The position numbers and the translations under genes are program-made. A model generated the notes under the pieces. That model was not told where the DNA came from. It did not search any database and saw nothing but the letters and a program-made list of their open reading frames with translations. A stretch of DNA of 64,000 nt, from positions 13,708-77,707 of the forward strand of contig DATJAS010000127.1 of the NCBI GenBank assembly GCA_035516035.1, in the 5' to 3' direction. Positions 8,834-16,925 of this stretch are shown piece by piece (the stretch's first letter is position 1; every line of letters begins with the position of its first letter). This stretch comes from Fen-1273 sp035516035. GTDB taxonomy: Bacteria; Bacteroidota; Ignavibacteria; UBA10030; UBA6906.

Positions 8834-10078
8834 ATGGGCAGGCAAGCAATCATCATGGTTGTCGCATACAGCCTCATCTTCCTCCTCACCGGGGCGATGA
8901 TGGCGAGCGCGACCGTCGACGCCTTCAACAACGCCATGAACTACAGCGATACCGGCACGCTACAGAACATTGCCATCTCCGGGGCGAACATGGCGGCAAA
9001 CTACATCTTCTTGCACAAACCGGGCATCGCCGGGAACGCATGGTGGACCGGGTGGTCGACGCCTGTGGCCTATAACAGCGGGACGTTCACGGTGCGCATG
9101 GACTCCGTGAAGGATCAGTACGGGAACTGGGGCCGGATCCAGATGACGGCGACCGCCACCTACAACGACAGCACGTACAGTGTGATCGTTCTGTTTAACC
9201 CGAGCCAGTTCTCGAAGTTCGCACTCTACGCAGGCTCCATGACGGGCGTGTATTTCGAGCCATCGGACTCCGTGTTCGGCCCCTGTCACATCGAGAGCAC
9301 GCTCAACTACGGCAATCCCGCGGGCGGGACGCAGGCGTACGGCGCGTACTTCAGCGGGAAGGTGACCACCAAGAGCGGCATAGCGGCACTCACGAATCCG
9401 GCCAAGATGCCGACATTTGCCGGGGGGCTCCAGAACGGCGTCAGCATTCCCCTAACGCTGAACACCTCGCAGCTCGTGTCGGAGGCGGGTGCGAACATGT
9501 TCTCCGGGGGTAATCTCTTTCTGACGCTCAAAGATGACAGCGTCCAGTACAGCACGTCTGGGTGGTCGTCCGGACTGACCACGAAGGCGATCTCGCAGAT
9601 CGCCCCCAACGGGGTGATTGCCATCGACAAGGGGACGCTCTACGTGAGGGGGGAACTGAGCACGCGGCTGACCGTGGCCTCGCTCCGATCGAGCGGGAGC
9701 AGCGGCGGCACGGTGACGGTGAAAGACAACGTGACGTACAAGACCGACCCCCGGACCGACCCCAACTGCGCGGCGATGCTCGGTATCGTGGCCTACAGCA
9801 CGGTCATGATCGACACGACCGCTTCGCACAACAACTTCACCGTCCAGGGATCGATGTACTCCCAGACGGACGGGGTCCAGGTGAAGAACTACAGCACGAG
9901 GCCGCGCGGGAACCTCTACGTGCTCGGAGGGTGGTGCGGAACGCAGATCTACGCGACGTCCAACGGGACGACCGCCGGTCTGCCCGTCAACGTGACGTAT
10001 GACGAGCGCTACCGGGTCGAGTCGCCCCCCTACTTCCCCGGGACGAATACGTACCAGGTCCTTTCCTGGTACGAGTGA
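8834..10078 (+). CDS. Pilin-like protein 3 (PilX-type, large)
   Basis: A 414-residue protein with an N-terminal membrane helix (about residues 5-27, IIMVVAYSLIFLLTGAMMAS) and an adjoining helix like that of PilX-type minor pilins. A long Ser/Thr/Gly-rich beta region follows, suggesting a surface-exposed domain. It lies 9 bases after the previous gene and ends the cassette. Its size would fit a tip or adhesin-like minor subunit, but that is inference. The cassette contains no ATPase, platform protein or prepilin peptidase, so assembly machinery would have to be encoded elsewhere. Confidence 0.65.
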   Translation: MGRQAIIMVVAYSLIFLLTGAMMASATVDAFNNAMNYSDTGTLQNIAISGANMAANYIFLHKPGIAGNAWWTGWSTPVAYNSGTFTVRMDSVKDQYGNWGRIQMTATATYNDSTYSVIVLFNPSQFSKFALYAGSMTGVYFEPSDSVFGPCHIESTLNYGNPAGGTQAYGAYFSGKVTTKSGIAALTNPAKMPTFAGGLQNGVSIPLTLNTSQLVSEAGANMFSGGNLFLTLKDDSVQYSTSGWSSGLTTKAISQIAPNGVIAIDKGTLYVRGELSTRLTVASLRSSGSSGGTVTVKDNVTYKTDPRTDPNCAAMLGIVAYSTVMIDTTASHNNFTVQGSMYSQTDGVQVKNYSTRPRGNLYVLGGWCGTQIYATSNGTTAGLPVNVTYDERYRVESPPYFPGTNTYQVLSWYE

Positions 10079-10124
10079 CGGTCGCTGTAAGCACGAGGCC
10101 CCGTCACGGCGAGCGCAACACGCT

Positions 10125-10155
10125 GTCATTGCGAGCGTCTTCTGCGAAGCAATCT
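10125..10155 (+). repeat. Dispersed repeat copy
   Basis: GTCATTGCGAG to CGAAGCAATCT, starting 47 bases after the stop of the pilin-like cassette in sense orientation and directly before the terminator hairpin. Confidence 0.9.
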
Positions 10156-10156
10156 A

Positions 10157-10183
10157 AAAGGGCGCGCCTCCGGCGCGCCCTTT
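10157..10183 (-). terminator. Intrinsic terminator of tRNA-Val (possibly bidirectional)
   Basis: A perfect 12-bp GC-rich stem (10157-10168 with 10172-10183) around a 3-base loop. On the minus strand it is followed by TTTTAGATT, a few bases after the tRNA 3' end. On the plus strand it follows the pilin-like cassette but has only three T residues. Confidence 0.85.
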
Positions 10184-10188
10184 CCATG

Positions 10189-10263
10189 TGGACGCTGTAG
10201 GGTTCGAACCTACGACCTCCGCCTTGTAAGGGCGGCGCTCTGAACCAGCTGAGCTAAGCGTCC
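10189..10263 (-). tRNA. tRNA-Val (anticodon UAC)
   Basis: A 75-base cloverleaf. Acceptor stem GGACGCT pairs with AGCGTCC, the D arm is GCTC/GAGC, the anticodon stem CCGCC/GGCGG holds the loop CTTACAA (anticodon TAC, reading GUA valine), the variable loop is five bases, and the T arm GTAGG/CCTAC holds TTCGAAC. The discriminator is A, and CCA is not encoded. No integrase or duplicated 3' end is seen nearby. Confidence 0.96.
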
Positions 10264-10332
10264 ATTCCCCGCCTGAAGATACCGATTTCCCCTCCCCCGT
10301 GCAATTTTCCGCACGAATGGGCATATTCTCCC

Positions 10333-12801
10333 ATGACTGCGCTTCCCATCGACGAGTCGCTTCCCCGCCTCCTCGCCGCGCTTGAGAGTGACCGCTCCGC
10401 GATCCTGAGCGCTCCCCCCGGGGCCGGGAAGACGACGCGCGTCCCTCTGTCGCTCCTCCGGGCGCCCTGGATGGAGGGATTGAAAGTCCTTATGCTCGAG
10501 CCCCGCCGACTGGCAGCCAGGCGCTCTGCTGCGTTCATGGCCTCGCAGCTCGGCGAGCGCGTCGGCGAGACCGTCGGCTACAGGATCAGGGGAGATGCAG
10601 TTGTCGGCCCGCGGACCCGCGTGGAGGTGGTGACCGAGGGAGTCCTCACGCGCCTTCTCCACGCAGCGGCCGATCTCCCCGGCGTCGGGGCTGTCATATT
10701 CGACGAGTTCCACGAGCGGAGCATACACGCCGATCTCGGGCTTGCGCTCACGCTCGACGTCCGTGATCATCTCCGGTCCGACCTCCGCGTGCTCGTCATG
10801 TCCGCCACGCTGGACGGCGTCTCCCTCCGGCGCGTGCTCGCCGATTCTCCGGTCATCGACAGTCCCGGCCGAAGCTTCCAGGTTGAGACGGTCCACCTCG
10901 AATCCCCATTCAGCGGCCCGGTCGAACGGGAAACCGCGCGCGCGGTCACCCGGGCGCTCAGGGAGACGGAGGGAGACATACTCGTGTTCCTTCCGGGCGT
11001 CAGGGAGATACGCACGGTCGACAGGATCATCGCCGAATCACGGTTGCCGGAGGGGGTGACCGTCCTGATGCTCTACGGAGACGCCGACCCGGAGGCGCAG
11101 CGCAGGGCGCTGGAGCCATCCGCCGTCCGCAAGGTGATACTTGCCACGAGCATTGCCGAGACGAGTCTCACCATCGACGGTGTGCGCGTCGTCGTCGACT
11201 CCGGGCTCTCGCGCGTCCCCCGGTTCGATCCCCGGCGGGGGATGACGGGCCTCGAGACTGTCCCCGTGTCGCTTGCCTCCGCCGATCAGCGGCGGGGCCG
11301 CGCCGGCCGCCAGGCGCCCGGCGTCTGTTACCGGCTCTGGACGGCGGAGGGCGAGGAAGCGCTCGCCAGGTTCGGGACGCCGGAGATACTCGCCGCCGAT
11401 CTCGCCCCTCTTGCGCTCGACCTCGCCCGCTGGGGGGGCGGGGAGAGCCTTCGGTTCATCGACCCGCCTCCCCCGGCCCACCTCTCCCAGGCCCGTGCGT
11501 TGCTGACCCGTCTTGGTGCGCTTGGCGCGGACGGGAGAATAACGCCGCTCGGCAACAAGATGTCGGACCTCCCTGTCCATCCACGTCTGGCACACATGAT
11601 TATCCGCGGAGTGGCTTTCTCCTCCGGCCCGCTTGCATGCGATATCGCCGCGCTTATGGAAGAACGGGACATCCTTCGGGGGGCCGGGGTTAAGGATGTC
11701 GATATCACGTCGCGCCTTGAGGCACTCCGCTCGGGACAAGGGGCTGAGCGCGACGTGCTTTCGCGCGTCCGTGCGGAGTCGCTCAGGCTGCAGAAGGCTG
11801 CGGGAGCCGGCAGGGGAAGTGCCGATCCCGCACGGACGGGGCTCCTTGTCGCCCTGGCCTATCCCGAACGGGTTGCCCGAAGGAGAGAAGGGTCCGCCGG
11901 GAGATATCTCATGGCCGGCGGCACGGGGGCGGTAATCCCGGAGTGGAGTCCGCTTGCGAAGGAGGAGTTCCTGGCCGTTGCGGACGTGGACGGGATCGGC
12001 ACGGAGGCGCGCGTCTATCTCGCCGCTCCCCTTACTTCGCGTGAACTGGAGAAGGGATTTGCGGAGAGCATCGTTGCCGAAGAGCAGGTATTCTGGGATG
12101 CTCCCGCCGCATCAGTTGTGGCGCGGCGTGTCAGGCGGCTTGGCGCTGCGATCATCGACGAGAAGAACATTCCTCCGGAGGGGGAGCCGGTGCGTGAGGC
12201 GATGCTGGAAGGGATCCGGCAGATGGGGCTGGGCTCACTCCCATGGGGGAAGGAGGCTGTCTCGCTCCGCTCGCGGAGCGAGTGGCTCCGGCTGCGCGGC
12301 CTGGTGTCTGAGGACTGGCCCGATCTCAGCGACGGTCGGCTCCTTGCGACGCTGCCGGACTGGCTCGGGCCGTTCCTCGGGAATGTCAGCAGGAAATCTC
12401 ATCTCCAGAAGCTCGACATGATGGCGATCCTGCGCGGCATGTTCACGCATCGGCAGTGGACCGAAGTTGCGGCGCTCGCGCCGGAGACGCTGACCGTGCC
12501 GACCGGCTCGCGCATCCGGCTCGACTACGCTTCCGGTGACACTCCGGTCCTTTCCGTCCGCCTGCAGGAGATGTTCGGGCAGACGGACTCGCCCGCGATC
12601 GCAGGAGGCCGCGTGAACGTGGTGATCCATCTTCTCTCCCCCGCGGGCAGGCCGCTCGCCGTCACGCAGGACCTGAAGAGTTTCTGGTTGAACGCATATC
12701 GCGAAGTACGCAAAGAAATGCGCGGACGGTATCCGAAACACGTCTGGCCCGAGGATCCCCTGGGGGCGACTCCCACCCGGCGCACCGCGCGTCGTCGGTG
12801 A
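10333..12801 (+). CDS. hrpB: ATP-dependent RNA helicase HrpB
   Basis: DEAH-box helicase of 822 residues, the usual HrpB length. Motifs in order are Walker A APPGAGKTT (residues 27-35), the DEAH-variant motif FDEFHERS near 120, MSATLDG near 156, TSIAETSLTIDGV near 275, and motif VI QRRGRAGRQAPG near 318. The HrpB-specific C-terminal domain follows, ending in YPKHVWPEDP. Family members are dispensable RNA helicases of unclear substrate. No clear Shine-Dalgarno precedes the ATG, but the family N-terminus (LPIDESLPRLLAAL) matches this start. A compound repeat follows the stop. Confidence 0.95.
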   Translation: MTALPIDESLPRLLAALESDRSAILSAPPGAGKTTRVPLSLLRAPWMEGLKVLMLEPRRLAARRSAAFMASQLGERVGETVGYRIRGDAVVGPRTRVEVVTEGVLTRLLHAAADLPGVGAVIFDEFHERSIHADLGLALTLDVRDHLRSDLRVLVMSATLDGVSLRRVLADSPVIDSPGRSFQVETVHLESPFSGPVERETARAVTRALRETEGDILVFLPGVREIRTVDRIIAESRLPEGVTVLMLYGDADPEAQRRALEPSAVRKVILATSIAETSLTIDGVRVVVDSGLSRVPRFDPRRGMTGLETVPVSLASADQRRGRAGRQAPGVCYRLWTAEGEEALARFGTPEILAADLAPLALDLARWGGGESLRFIDPPPPAHLSQARALLTRLGALGADGRITPLGNKMSDLPVHPRLAHMIIRGVAFSSGPLACDIAALMEERDILRGAGVKDVDITSRLEALRSGQGAERDVLSRVRAESLRLQKAAGAGRGSADPARTGLLVALAYPERVARRREGSAGRYLMAGGTGAVIPEWSPLAKEEFLAVADVDGIGTEARVYLAAPLTSRELEKGFAESIVAEEQVFWDAPAASVVARRVRRLGAAIIDEKNIPPEGEPVREAMLEGIRQMGLGSLPWGKEAVSLRSRSEWLRLRGLVSEDWPDLSDGRLLATLPDWLGPFLGNVSRKSHLQKLDMMAILRGMFTHRQWTEVAALAPETLTVPTGSRIRLDYASGDTPVLSVRLQEMFGQTDSPAIAGGRVNVVIHLLSPAGRPLAVTQDLKSFWLNAYREVRKEMRGRYPKHVWPEDPLGATPTRRTARRR

Positions 12802-12849
12802 TCCGCTTTCCATCGCGACGAGATACCTCATTGTGAGCGCACGGATCCC

Positions 12850-12923
12850 GTCATTGCGAGTGGCGCCCCAAGGCGCCACGAAGTCCGTTCTTTGGACCAC
12901 GCCGTTTCTTGGCGTGGCAATCT
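12850..12923 (+). repeat. Compound dispersed repeat (three-hairpin form)
   Basis: Starts GTCATTGCGAG and ends GTGGCAATCT. Inside are a TGGCGCC/GGCGCCA hairpin, a short GTCC/GGAC hairpin, and a CCACGCC/GGCGTGG hairpin. It lies 48 bases after the hrpB stop in sense orientation. A degenerate half copy (TCATTGTGAGCG) precedes it near 12829. Confidence 0.9.
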
Positions 12924-13009
12924 CCCGGCTGATCGCTTGTTTATCCCCGCGCAATTCGGTATCTTCACGCGTACACTCCTGCGTGGATTCACAACTGTTG
13001 GAGGAAGCA

Positions 13010-13423
13010 ATGGGATTACTTGGCGATCTTCTTGGAACGCTTGGAAGGGGGAGCGGCGCGGGGAACTCGGCGGAAACTCAGGTCATGAGTGCGATCGCGG
13101 GGATGCTCTCGGACAAGCAGTCCGGGGGTCTCGCCGGTCTCGTACAGAATTTCCAGAAGAACGGTCTGGGAGACGTCGTTTCCTCCTGGATCGGCACGGG
13201 GAAAAACCTCCCCATCTCCGCGGATCAGATCCAGAAGGTCTTTGGCAACCAGCAGGTCAGCCAGCTTGCGCAGCGCGTCGGCATCGAGCCTGAAAAGGTC
13301 ACGACCACGCTTGCGAACGTGCTGCCGGGGCTGGTGGACAAGCTGACGCCCAACGGCAAGCTCCCCAACGAGGAGATGCTGCAGCAGGGGCTGAACCTCC
13401 TGAAGGGGAAACTCGGCATTTAG
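13010..13423 (+). CDS. YidB-family (DUF937) protein
   Basis: A 137-residue soluble protein. It begins MGLLGDLLGTL, carries a glycine-rich SGGLAGLVQNF helix and a GLGDVVSSWIGTG segment, and ends with GLVDKLTPNGKLP and a helical tail, the pattern of the YidB/DUF937 family. The family has no established function. An excellent GGAGGAAG ribosome-binding site precedes the ATG at 13010. It appears monocistronic, with a compound repeat upstream and a strong terminator downstream. Confidence 0.88.
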   Translation: MGLLGDLLGTLGRGSGAGNSAETQVMSAIAGMLSDKQSGGLAGLVQNFQKNGLGDVVSSWIGTGKNLPISADQIQKVFGNQQVSQLAQRVGIEPEKVTTTLANVLPGLVDKLTPNGKLPNEEMLQQGLNLLKGKLGI

Positions 13424-13456
13424 CGCCGCGTTGCACGGGAAAGCGCTCTACCCACC

Positions 13457-13489
13457 GGGGCCGGTGATCGAATCACTGGCCCCTTTTTT
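13457..13489 (+). terminator. Intrinsic terminator of the YidB-like gene
   Basis: GGGGCCGGTGAT pairs with ATCACTGGCCCC around a 3-base loop (one G-T pair) and runs straight into six T residues, 34 bases after the stop codon. Confidence 0.9.
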
Positions 13490-13510
13490 ATGCGCAGATA
13501 TGACATAACC

Positions 13511-13541
13511 GTGACACCTCTCTTCCTGGGGCGGATATATT
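13511..13541 (+). promoter_or_regulatory. Candidate promoter of the lipoprotein gene
   Basis: GTGACA (13511-13516) lies 17 bases upstream of GATATA and 19 bases upstream of TATATT (13536-13541), ahead of the start at 13570. This is a pattern match only. Confidence 0.35.
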
Positions 13542-13569
13542 TCCTCCGGATAAGGATTCGGAGGATGCC

Positions 13570-14322
13570 ATGTCGCCCCGCTCATTCTGTAAACGCATAC
13601 TCGTCCCGCTTTTCCTTCCCCATTTTCTCTTCGTCGGCTGCAGCGTTGTAGGACTGGTCGCCGGAAGCGCAATATCCCCCTCGCGTCCGGGACACATGGC
13701 CGTCCGCGCAGGGCTTGATTCGCTGAGTCGCGGCACAGGGGTAAATCTCGTCCTGTACGACAGACGATCGTTCCGGGGGGATTTTGTTCAGCTCGCCCCC
13801 ATTCCGAACAGAATCTACCAGAAGACATATGACACGGTCATCGCAAAGGCGAGGTATTCGCGGCTGATTCCCAGGCTCGGCCAGCACGTGGTTATCTTCT
13901 CGCAGACGGGGGCGGATTCGGGAGAGTTTGCCGGCATCTCGCTGAGTGAGGCCCTTGTGCAGCCGGCCAATAGGCCTGATACCGTGGGCGTGCCCCTGGA
14001 TGAAATCCGGTGGATTCAGTCCGCAGATTCAAACCGCCTGGACGGGAATGTGCTCCTGAAGCTTGTACACGCCGGTTCAATACCCGGGCGTTACGACGTG
14101 CAGCTCGAGGTAGATCACGGGATAGTCGACGTCGAATACGAGAGGGTTGATCTGGTCGAAGTGATGCCGACTTCGAGCGGCGCGCTGGCGGGCTTCCTGG
14201 TGGGCGCAGCGGTGGATCTCACGGCGGCCATTCTTATCATGTCAGCCGAGAGAGACGCGGAGTCCGATTGCGGGTCCTCGGCACGCACCAGCAGCGTGGA
14301 TTGCAGCGGCCGCGCGCACTGA
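13570..14322 (+). CDS. Putative lipoprotein of unknown function
   Basis: A 250-residue protein with a basic N-terminus, a hydrophobic stretch and a lipobox-like FVGC at about residues 21-24, so it is probably lipid-anchored on the periplasmic side. The middle is beta-rich and mentions no known motif. A Gly/Ala-rich hydrophobic segment near residue 205 (GALAGFLVGAAVDLTAAILIM) could be a membrane helix or glycine-zipper element. A GGAGGA site precedes the ATG. The C-terminal 25 residues are Ser/Cys-rich. Function unknown. Confidence 0.75.
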   Translation: MSPRSFCKRILVPLFLPHFLFVGCSVVGLVAGSAISPSRPGHMAVRAGLDSLSRGTGVNLVLYDRRSFRGDFVQLAPIPNRIYQKTYDTVIAKARYSRLIPRLGQHVVIFSQTGADSGEFAGISLSEALVQPANRPDTVGVPLDEIRWIQSADSNRLDGNVLLKLVHAGSIPGRYDVQLEVDHGIVDVEYERVDLVEVMPTSSGALAGFLVGAAVDLTAAILIMSAERDAESDCGSSARTSSVDCSGRAH

Positions 14323-14324
14323 GC

Positions 14325-15293
14325 TCAGTGCTCCTCTGCCTTCTGGAGGAATGAACGGACGGCGGGGAAGAACTGCGTCGGCGCTTCGATGAACGGGAAA
14401 TGGCCGCAGTTCTTCATGATGATGAGCTGCGAGCCGGGGATGTGGCTGTGTATGGCTTCGTTGGATGAGGGGGGCATCATGTCTGAGTCCCCCCCGATGA
14501 TGAGGACCGGGCAGGAAATGTTTTCGAGCTGGCCGAGGAGATCGTAGTGCTGCAGCGTCGTGTCCCTCGCGAGGTACTTCAGGAGGTCGCTCCGTGCCCC
14601 GTAATCGGGCCTGAACGTCAGGTTCAGCTCGTCCTCGTCGTGCGGATTATAGAATGCCCCGCGGAACATGAGCCGGAAATACTCCTGCATGGCGGCGGGA
14701 TCCCGTCTCTTGAACTCGGCCGTCTGCACCACCGACGCCTCCTCGGCGCTGTCGGCCCGTGAAGTCCGTGCAGCCATGATCCTGAACGATGAGTCGCGCA
14801 GGGCCGATGTCGGGGGCGTGCTGTTGACCAGGATCAGCGAGTTAAGCCGGTCTCCGTGCTTGATGGCATAGAACATCGCCAGCAACCCTCCCCAGGAATG
14901 CCCCATGAGGTTCACCGTGTTCAGGTTGTAGGCGTCGCGCACCTTGTCGATGTCCTCGACCATCGCGTCGAGCGTCATGGAGGCCGAGTCCACGTGGATG
15001 GTCGACTGGCCGCAGCCGCGCTGATCGTAGAAGATCAGCTCGTACGTGTCCGCGAGCTTCTCCATCTGGGGAAGAAAATAGGAGTGGTCGAGCCCCGGGC
15101 CCCCGTGGATGATCAGGAGGGGGATGCCGGTCCCGATGCTTTTGCAGTAGAGCTGCGTGCCGTTGATGAGGCGCAGGCCGTCGATGACGAGCGGTGTCTT
15201 ATCGTCCCCTCCCGCAGCGAGAGGGGCGAAGAGGGATAGTAAGAGCAGCCCGGCGAGGAGTGCGCCCGGGATGTGTCTTTTCGAGTGAGGCAA
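14325..15293 (-). CDS. Secreted proline-iminopeptidase-like alpha/beta hydrolase
   Basis: A 322-residue S33-type hydrolase with a signal peptide ending near residue 27 (LLLLSLFAPLAAG). The oxyanion motif HGGPG is at 63-67, the DQRGCGQS segment near 90 is typical of prolyl iminopeptidases, and the nucleophile is Ser133 in GHSWGG. The acid is probably in GGDSDMMPP and the base is the His of NCGHFPF near the C-terminus. Family members release N-terminal proline or hydrolyse small amides and esters. The exact substrate cannot be told. It converges on the preceding lipoprotein gene with a 2-base gap. Confidence 0.88.
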   Translation of the reverse strand: MPHSKRHIPGALLAGLLLLSLFAPLAAGGDDKTPLVIDGLRLINGTQLYCKSIGTGIPLLIIHGGPGLDHSYFLPQMEKLADTYELIFYDQRGCGQSTIHVDSASMTLDAMVEDIDKVRDAYNLNTVNLMGHSWGGLLAMFYAIKHGDRLNSLILVNSTPPTSALRDSSFRIMAARTSRADSAEEASVVQTAEFKRRDPAAMQEYFRLMFRGAFYNPHDEDELNLTFRPDYGARSDLLKYLARDTTLQHYDLLGQLENISCPVLIIGGDSDMMPPSSNEAIHSHIPGSQLIIMKNCGHFPFIEAPTQFFPAVRSFLQKAEEH

Positions 15294-15450
15294 CAGTTAT
15301 ATCCCTGTCAGATGCCCGGGAGAGATGGAAGAAGACGCCTTCCCGGGGAACGCCTGTACCGATTGAAACCACAAACCGGGCATGCGTGTTCCATGATGCT
15401 GCTTGAGTTTCCGCCCCCGTTTTGGCAGATTGAAACGGAGGCTCTCACGC

Positions 15451-16239
15451 ATGCCGTCTCGTTCGCACCCCCTCACTCTCATTCTCCTGGCACTGCTCAT
15501 CCCGCTCGCGGTCCCGGTTGCCCGCGCCGCCGGTCCCGATACAGCCGGGCACCCCGCTGTCCGGCTCCCGTACATTGAGAAAGCGGGGATGCGCGGTCGC
15601 ATCACAATCTGGGTGGTCGACGGGTCCTGGGTGCGGACGCACATCGACGAAGAATTCACGAACTACGGGCAGCACTTCGCGTTTCCGTTCATTCCCCTCT
15701 ACGAGTTCTGGATCGACCGGGAGGCCGTCCCCGACGAGATGCGCTTCTTTGTCGACCACCTAGTGCTGGAACGAAAGCTCATGGCCCGGGGCGTTCCCTA
15801 CGACGACGCGCTTGGCGCGGCGGACAGCCTGGAACGGGGGGAACGGAAGGCCGCGGGCGATGTCGCGAAGCTGACGGCCGGCGGGAAGCTGCCCGATCCG
15901 GAGGCGGTCCACACGGAAATCTGGAAGCGGCTTGCCTCGGGCGTCACCGTCTGGATCGTCGACGGCCGGCTTGTCAGGAGCGTCTTTGACGTCGACTTCA
16001 CCGAGGGAGGACACGACCACGTCTACGAGTTTGTGCCCCCGAATGAGGTCTGGATCGACAACGACGTCTCCGACGCGGAACGTCCCTACATTCTCCTCCA
16101 CGAGCTGCACGAGCGAAACCTGATGGCCAAAGGGTGGGAGTACGACCGCGCCCATGAAGACTCATCCCGGCTTGAGCTGCGGTGCAGGCGAAACCCCGAA
16201 GACCTGCACGCCGCGCTTGCGGCCGAAGGATGGGAATAA
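15451..16239 (+). CDS. Exported protein with two tandem copies of an unnamed domain
   Basis: A 262-residue protein with a signal peptide (SHPLTLILLALLIPLAVPVARA). It then contains two aligned copies of an about 80-residue unit, at roughly 52-135 and 168-250. Shared positions include IWVVDG/VWIVDG, VR, a D-[ED]-[FT] segment, F-x-P, E-x-WID, an H, ER-x-LMA-x-G and YD-x-A. The second copy has HELHER, the first DHLVLER. I chose the ATG at 15451 because GGAG lies 9 bases upstream and the signal peptide starts there. The function is unknown; the duplicated unit looks like a compact mixed alpha/beta domain. Confidence 0.78.
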   Translation: MPSRSHPLTLILLALLIPLAVPVARAAGPDTAGHPAVRLPYIEKAGMRGRITIWVVDGSWVRTHIDEEFTNYGQHFAFPFIPLYEFWIDREAVPDEMRFFVDHLVLERKLMARGVPYDDALGAADSLERGERKAAGDVAKLTAGGKLPDPEAVHTEIWKRLASGVTVWIVDGRLVRSVFDVDFTEGGHDHVYEFVPPNEVWIDNDVSDAERPYILLHELHERNLMAKGWEYDRAHEDSSRLELRCRRNPEDLHAALAAEGWE

Positions 16240-16292
16240 GACGTGCAGCGGCTGCGCGACCCCCCCTTGAAGGATCCGGCCTCTCCCCCCGG

Positions 16293-16895
16293 TCAGATCG
16301 GTGACTGTTTGACTTCGTAGCCCGCGGGGACGGCGAACTTCTCCGGCGGGATACTGACGTTCTCCTGTATCGACGTCACTTTTGTCGTGCTCTTGACGCT
16401 CGCGCCCTGGAGGTCAACCAGGAACGTGATGTGTCCCCAGCCCGCGAACGTCACATTCTCGGAGATGCCTTCCTTGATAAACGAGGCGCATGTCTTCCCG
16501 GCGATAACCACGTTCGGGAGCAGCCTGATCTTCTCGACGGCCCTGTCCTTTTCCGGCATCTCGTTCTGGTCGAACCGCAATTCAGTTCCCCGCAACGCTT
16601 CGCCATGCCTGTACGCGGTCTTCTTTGAGTGGATGACCGTGTAGAGCGTCTTACCGTCGCTGAAATTCGATTCCGTCAGCTTGTCGCCGGTGTATTTCTC
16701 CCTGCACTCCTTCGCGCCGTAGTCGTCGAAATACACGATCGCCTTGCTGCTGAGCTTCATGCCCCCGGTGGCGACTGTGATGTCGAGCGTCAGGATGCCT
16801 GACTTGATATCGTACTTCTTTGGCTGTCCAATTGCCGGCCCGCCCACGCTCAAGACGAGCGCGGTCGTCATGCAGAGAACGAACGGAGTTTTCAT
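16293..16895 (-). CDS. Periplasmic protein of unknown function
   Basis: A 200-residue exported protein with a signal peptide ending near GGPAIGQ. The rest is rich in predicted beta strands (for example YDIKSGILTLDI, HITFLVDLQGASVKSTTKV), recalling DUF4412- or LolA-like sandwich proteins, but no diagnostic motif is visible. The start at 16895 is favoured by GAGG five bases upstream; an ATG six codons earlier lacks this. It lies 30 bases downstream of the flavin oxidoreductase gene and probably belongs to that operon. Confidence 0.72.
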   Translation of the reverse strand: MKTPFVLCMTTALVLSVGGPAIGQPKKYDIKSGILTLDITVATGGMKLSSKAIVYFDDYGAKECREKYTGDKLTESNFSDGKTLYTVIHSKKTAYRHGEALRGTELRFDQNEMPEKDRAVEKIRLLPNVVIAGKTCASFIKEGISENVTFAGWGHITFLVDLQGASVKSTTKVTSIQENVSIPPEKFAVPAGYEVKQSPI

Positions 16896-16925
16896 GTGTG
16901 CCTCGCGTGTCATTGTGGGTTCTGG

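Noticed and set aside
10189..10263. tRNA-Val as an integration site for a mobile element
   Set aside because: No integrase, duplicated tRNA 3' end or foreign gene block is visible on either side; flanking genes are a pilin-like cassette and hrpB.
12829..12845. TCATTGTGAGCG before the compound repeat at 12850 as another full repeat copy
   Set aside because: Only the left end is recognisable; there is no paired right end, so it is mentioned as a degenerate half copy only.
15451..16239. HELHER in the duplicated-domain protein as a zinc-protease HExxH motif
   Set aside because: The spacing is H-E-x-H rather than H-E-x-x-H, and the other domain copy lacks it, so a protease call is not supported.
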